A stretch of 64,000 nt of DNA from Clostridiales bacterium (GTDB lineage Bacteria > Bacillota > Clostridia > Christensenellales > Aristaeellaceae), in the NCBI GenBank assembly GCA_015056015.1, contig SVHD01000004.1, positions 44,313 to 108,312 of the forward strand. The letters are read 5' to 3'. The notes beneath the pieces are model-generated. The model did no database searches and was not told the origin of the DNA. It worked only from the letters and a program-made list of their open reading frames with translations. Positions 62,601 through 64,000 of this stretch are shown here, piece by piece. The translations under genes were made by a program, and so were the position numbers. Every line of letters starts with the position of its first letter. Positions within the stretch are counted from its first letter, which is position 1.

Positions 62601-63049
62601 GCTCCAATATGCCCGGCGGGCATCAGCTGATTCAATCCTACGCCTTCTTCAATAAATCCAAGGGCATCGATTCCAATTCCTGCCCCGACGCCTGGGTGGA
62701 AAATTGCATCAGCTATAATAATCTGCGCTATAACGTGGCCTTCTACACCAATATTGAGCAGGATACCGCCTATCGGGCTGCGGGCGTTATTTCCCTGAAG
62801 GATGATCGCATTCCCGGCGGCGATCCCTCCGAAGGGGATGAATTCAAGCCCAAGGGGCAGCAGAATCCGGAAGCCTATCTCAATGACAGCTGCTATTACT
62901 GGGATGGCGCCCATTCGGTGAATGCTTCCGGCGATCAGGTCACGGCAGATTGGTTCATTTCTTTGGAATTCCGGGGCGTGCAGCGTCATGAGGATGGAAC
63001 GATCGATCTGCAAGGCTTCCTGGAGCTGAAAAATCCCGATACAAAATAA
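59633..63049 (+). CDS. Secreted multidomain pectate lyase, PL9
   Basis: A 1138-residue exported protein. A signal peptide (about 1-24, cleavage after FAALA) precedes a beta-rich domain, a fibronectin-III-like domain (about 290-370) and a jelly-roll-like region (about 380-640, LRARVHVESWGY...GFGLMA). The right-handed beta-helix lyase follows (about 750-1080). Residues matching Pel9A are Asp920, Asp944, Asp945 and Asp948 for calcium and Lys987 (GNGFKLGG) as the base; the 24-residue Asp spacing is kept. Eliminative cleavage of polygalacturonate is expected. No sortase motif or S-layer domain is seen, so it may be released. RBS AAGGAGGCATATTTT. A LacI-type regulator gene lies downstream. Confidence 0.9.
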   Translation: MKKYWGLGAGIFLLALFFSFAALAEGPATYILDATRDLPAMAQGDKKDGESEEFNDYFTIMYSAKNKIDGSNKTFDDGYSATQRLNFGGKTQPGKGMINTVRFTTDGPAAIKFWWVSGGDGRQFALYDKDGNILQKTKVSSVKNSLYISSFDTDAAGTYYLGVPEGSNYLFKLQVTVTPEGYIPPARAAWDTVSSPILLSARDNGKGEILVDASASVGYDGADELILSMLDAQGNEIAIRRSLAEADTHTLSFSPSSSGEYFFRASLARTGEENKAAAQPLSASFVLPLEAPVITSLSSAGGGQAQLIWTEVAEATGYEIFLNGASCGNADSTEWLADGLTIGETHAFSVRALRNEECSPLSEEMTVLATQEAKRPWSFTVYGPSTNEENNGYLGDINEEGFVTVYSENGKGKIQPNADDGLAFYYTAIPAHQNFSLRARVHVESWGYSNGQEGFGLMAADSVPPMGTESFFTNQYMALASKIEFHWQGGKISETGTKYSMRLGLGMLSKLGRTPDTKTPILGYTWPLETSAVFNTVEGASSYNIIGNNTNRATLNKTAATIQELTDFILEIQKNNTGYFITYYDEDGSIIGQYKDYDPQALTQLDKDYVYVGFFAARRARATFSDVALTVVDPAADASAEEKPVTRITPALSIVSGANANSEAYTLSYVTNVYGMAEIRLDGESIARNIPVHPEIRNDYLLTLPHQGEIPVEIILTPDEKKLPGEDAVLTSNRPVWAEGTVTYSRAYAGLSEIYVSPKGNPSGLGTREKPLSLSSAIQYVQPGQTIILMEGTYHFMDPLRIPHGMDGTKELPIRMIADPQSQNRPVLDFRGLCAGIIHGGDYWYFSGFDVTGAANGQKGFQVSGHYNTLENIHAHHNGNTGIQISRYAGSDPVSEWPSHNLILHCTAWGNADAGYEDADGFAAKLTCGEGNIFDGCIAYHNADDGFDLYAKLETGPIGPVVIRNCVAYANGFLEDGTSAGNGNGFKLGGSNMPGGHQLIQSYAFFNKSKGIDSNSCPDAWVENCISYNNLRYNVAFYTNIEQDTAYRAAGVISLKDDRIPGGDPSEGDEFKPKGQQNPEAYLNDSCYYWDGAHSVNASGDQVTADWFISLEFRGVQRHEDGTIDLQGFLELKNPDTK

Positions 63050-63057
63050 TGAAAACG

Positions 63058-63094
63058 CAGTGAGAGAAAGCAGGCTTTCTCTCACTGTTTTTTT
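63058..63094 (+). terminator. Intrinsic terminator of the pectate lyase gene
   Basis: CAGTGAGAGAAAG and CTTTCTCTCACTG around a 4-nt loop, followed by seven T. Confidence 0.92.
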
Positions 63095-63264
63095 CATCAA
63101 GACTATTTCGCTCATTTCCGCCACCAGGTTCAGGATCATTCTCCCCAGCCGTAAAAAAAGGAAATTCACCCGCTTCATTGCCGTCAATTCCCCCCTCTTT
63201 CCAAAAAAATTTAAAAAAAATAGAAAAAATATCTCTTAAACAGCATAAATTTTACAAAATACAC

Positions 63265-63293
63265 TTGACATACAAGCCAAATTACCGTATTCT
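63265..63293 (+). promoter_or_regulatory. Promoter of the LacI-type gene
   Basis: TTGACA, 17 bp, TATTCT. Confidence 0.65.
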
Positions 63294-63301
63294 ATACAAG
63301 T

Positions 63302-63315
63302 CGGAAACGTTTCCG
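63302..63315 (+). promoter_or_regulatory. LacI-family operator palindrome
   Basis: CGGAAACGTTTCCG is a perfect 14-bp palindrome with the central CG typical of LacI/GalR operators. It starts 9 bp after the -10 box, over the expected transcription start, so it should mediate autorepression. Confidence 0.7.
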
Positions 63316-63361
63316 GTACCGATACCAGCCATGTGGATCACCACAGAAAGCGAGGAAAGCC

Positions 63362-64000
63362 ATGGAAATCTATACGATTCGCGACGTGGCGCGCAAGGCG
63401 GGGGTCGGGGTCAGCACAGTTTCCCGGGTTCTCAACGGCAGACCGGATGTGAGCGAAGAAACCCGGAAAAAGGTGCTGGAAGTGGTGGAAGAATGCGGCT
63501 TTGTGCAAAATGGCAACGCCCGCTTTCTGAAACGGGCCAAAACGCTGTTTGCGGCCATCATCGTCCGGGGCCGGAAAAATCTCTTCCTCAGCGATGTGGC
63601 GGAGCAAATGCTGGCCTGCGCCCAGAATGTCAAGGTTCCTTTCCTGATCAAATATATTGATGAGGAAGATGATGAATTTGATACCCTGCGCCGGATGCAT
63701 ACCGAGCGCGGAGCGGGCGGATTCATTATGCTGGGGGCCAAGCTGGATGAAAGAAGCCAGATTCTGCAGCAGCTGGGCGTTCCCTGCGTTTTTGCCACGG
63801 TGGATGCCTGCGGCAGAATGCTGCCCAATACCTCCAGCGTATGCATTGATGACAAGGCGGCCGGAAAAGCCGTGATGGATCAATTGCTGGCGCAGGGGCA
63901 TAAACGCCTGGCCGTCTTTGGCGGCAATCCCCAGGGGCAGGATCCCCTGGCCAACCGCTGTCAGGGCGTTCTGGAAAGCCTGCGCGCCCATGGCATCGAA
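63362..64000 (+). CDS. LacI/GalR-family transcription regulator (3' end outside window)
   Basis: 213 codons are visible before the right edge. The N-terminal HTH is classic (IRDVARKAGVGVSTVSRVLNGR), followed by the hinge helix region and the first half of a periplasmic-binding-protein-like sensor domain (AAIIVRGRKNLFL; INAGHK-type element as LAQGHKRLAVFGGN). ATG after GAGGAAAGCC. Start and frame are confirmed by the HTH motif. Autoregulation is suggested by the palindrome in its promoter; the effector is probably a sugar or uronate. Confidence 0.93.
   Translation, partial: MEIYTIRDVARKAGVGVSTVSRVLNGRPDVSEETRKKVLEVVEECGFVQNGNARFLKRAKTLFAAIIVRGRKNLFLSDVAEQMLACAQNVKVPFLIKYIDEEDDEFDTLRRMHTERGAGGFIMLGAKLDERSQILQQLGVPCVFATVDACGRMLPNTSSVCIDDKAAGKAVMDQLLAQGHKRLAVFGGNPQGQDPLANRCQGVLESLRAHGIE

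Larger units (their letters stand above)
63050..63361. other. Intergenic region before the LacI-type gene
   Basis: 312 bp without a gene. It holds the pectate lyase terminator, about 140 bp in which I see nothing functional (partly A-rich), the promoter at 63265-63293 and the operator palindrome at 63302-63315. Confidence 0.6.

Noticed and set aside
60626..63187. Long open frame antisense to the pectate lyase (853 codons), and similar ones antisense to 28405-30336, 25496-27247 and 13256-15016
   Set aside because: They mirror real genes, translate to repetitive Gly/Ile/His-rich sequence without domains, and arise from biased codon use on the coding strand.
1..64000. tRNA, rRNA, CRISPR, insertion sequences, prophage, riboswitches
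   Set aside because: No cloverleaf with a conserved T-arm, repeat-spacer array, transposase, phage gene or recognisable riboswitch core was seen on either strand; weak RNA structures could be missed by eye.

Overview
The window looks like chromosomal DNA of an anaerobic, plant-polysaccharide-degrading Bacillota, probably a gut or rumen Clostridia member. I infer this from the Gram-positive ribosome binding sites (GGAGG-type), the consensus TTGACA/TATAAT promoters, three binding-protein-dependent sugar uptake systems of the Ugp/Lpl type, YesM/YesN-type and AraC-type regulators, and many iron-sulfur proteins. I found no rRNA, tRNA, CRISPR array, insertion sequence or phage gene. The gene at each edge is cut by the window: an HtrA protease on the left and a LacI-type regulator on the right.

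Layout. 1-10 kb is mostly housekeeping: htrA, a PflA-like radical SAM protein, uvrB, murA, two small membrane proteins, glmS, a degenerate LytM/M23 protein and a LysM protein. 10-19 kb holds melA (GH4 alpha-galactosidase), an SDR dehydrogenase, a Ugp-like ABC importer with a secreted companion protein, comB, a YgjV-like membrane protein and mtnN. 19-23.5 kb holds two QueG/reductive-dehalogenase-like 4Fe-4S proteins, divergent from an AraC regulator and an NSS amino-acid transporter. 23.7-33.2 kb is a sugar region: an LplABC-type importer, three Gfo/Idh/MocA oxidoreductases, two sister AraC regulators and an AAC(3)-fold acetyltransferase. 33.4-39.6 kb has a Dabb protein, another AraC regulator, an orphan N-terminal-domain gene, glnA, and an operon for D-amino-acid peptides (DmpA-like, D-amino-acid transaminase, DppA). 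39.9-51 kb has a MATE exporter and then a sugar-sensing locus: histidine kinase, LVIVD beta-propeller, FAD oxidoreductase, two permeases, binding protein and response regulator. 51.1-55.2 kb is a U32-like protein plus three more QueG-like paralogs, one of them frameshifted. 55.2-64 kb holds GH127 beta-L-arabinofuranosidase with a MATE exporter, GDPD, a large secreted PL9 pectate lyase and the LacI-type regulator.

How it fits together. PL9, GH127, GH4, the importers and the Gfo/Idh enzymes suggest use of pectin, arabinan and galactoside side chains. None of the three importers has a local ATPase gene, so they probably share one encoded elsewhere, as is usual for this transporter class. Control appears to be local and mostly by activators. 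Three promoters carry direct repeats with a 21-bp period (two helical turns) at or just upstream of the -35 box, as AraC proteins need, and two others carry palindromes placed like repressor operators.

The least explained content is the family of five QueG-like proteins in two loci. Four share an RGxxRG[IV]EEGT motif, and three sit in one operon behind a U32-like iron-sulfur protein. I regard this as the best candidate for an undescribed redox system. All functional calls are made by eye from motifs; no database search was possible.
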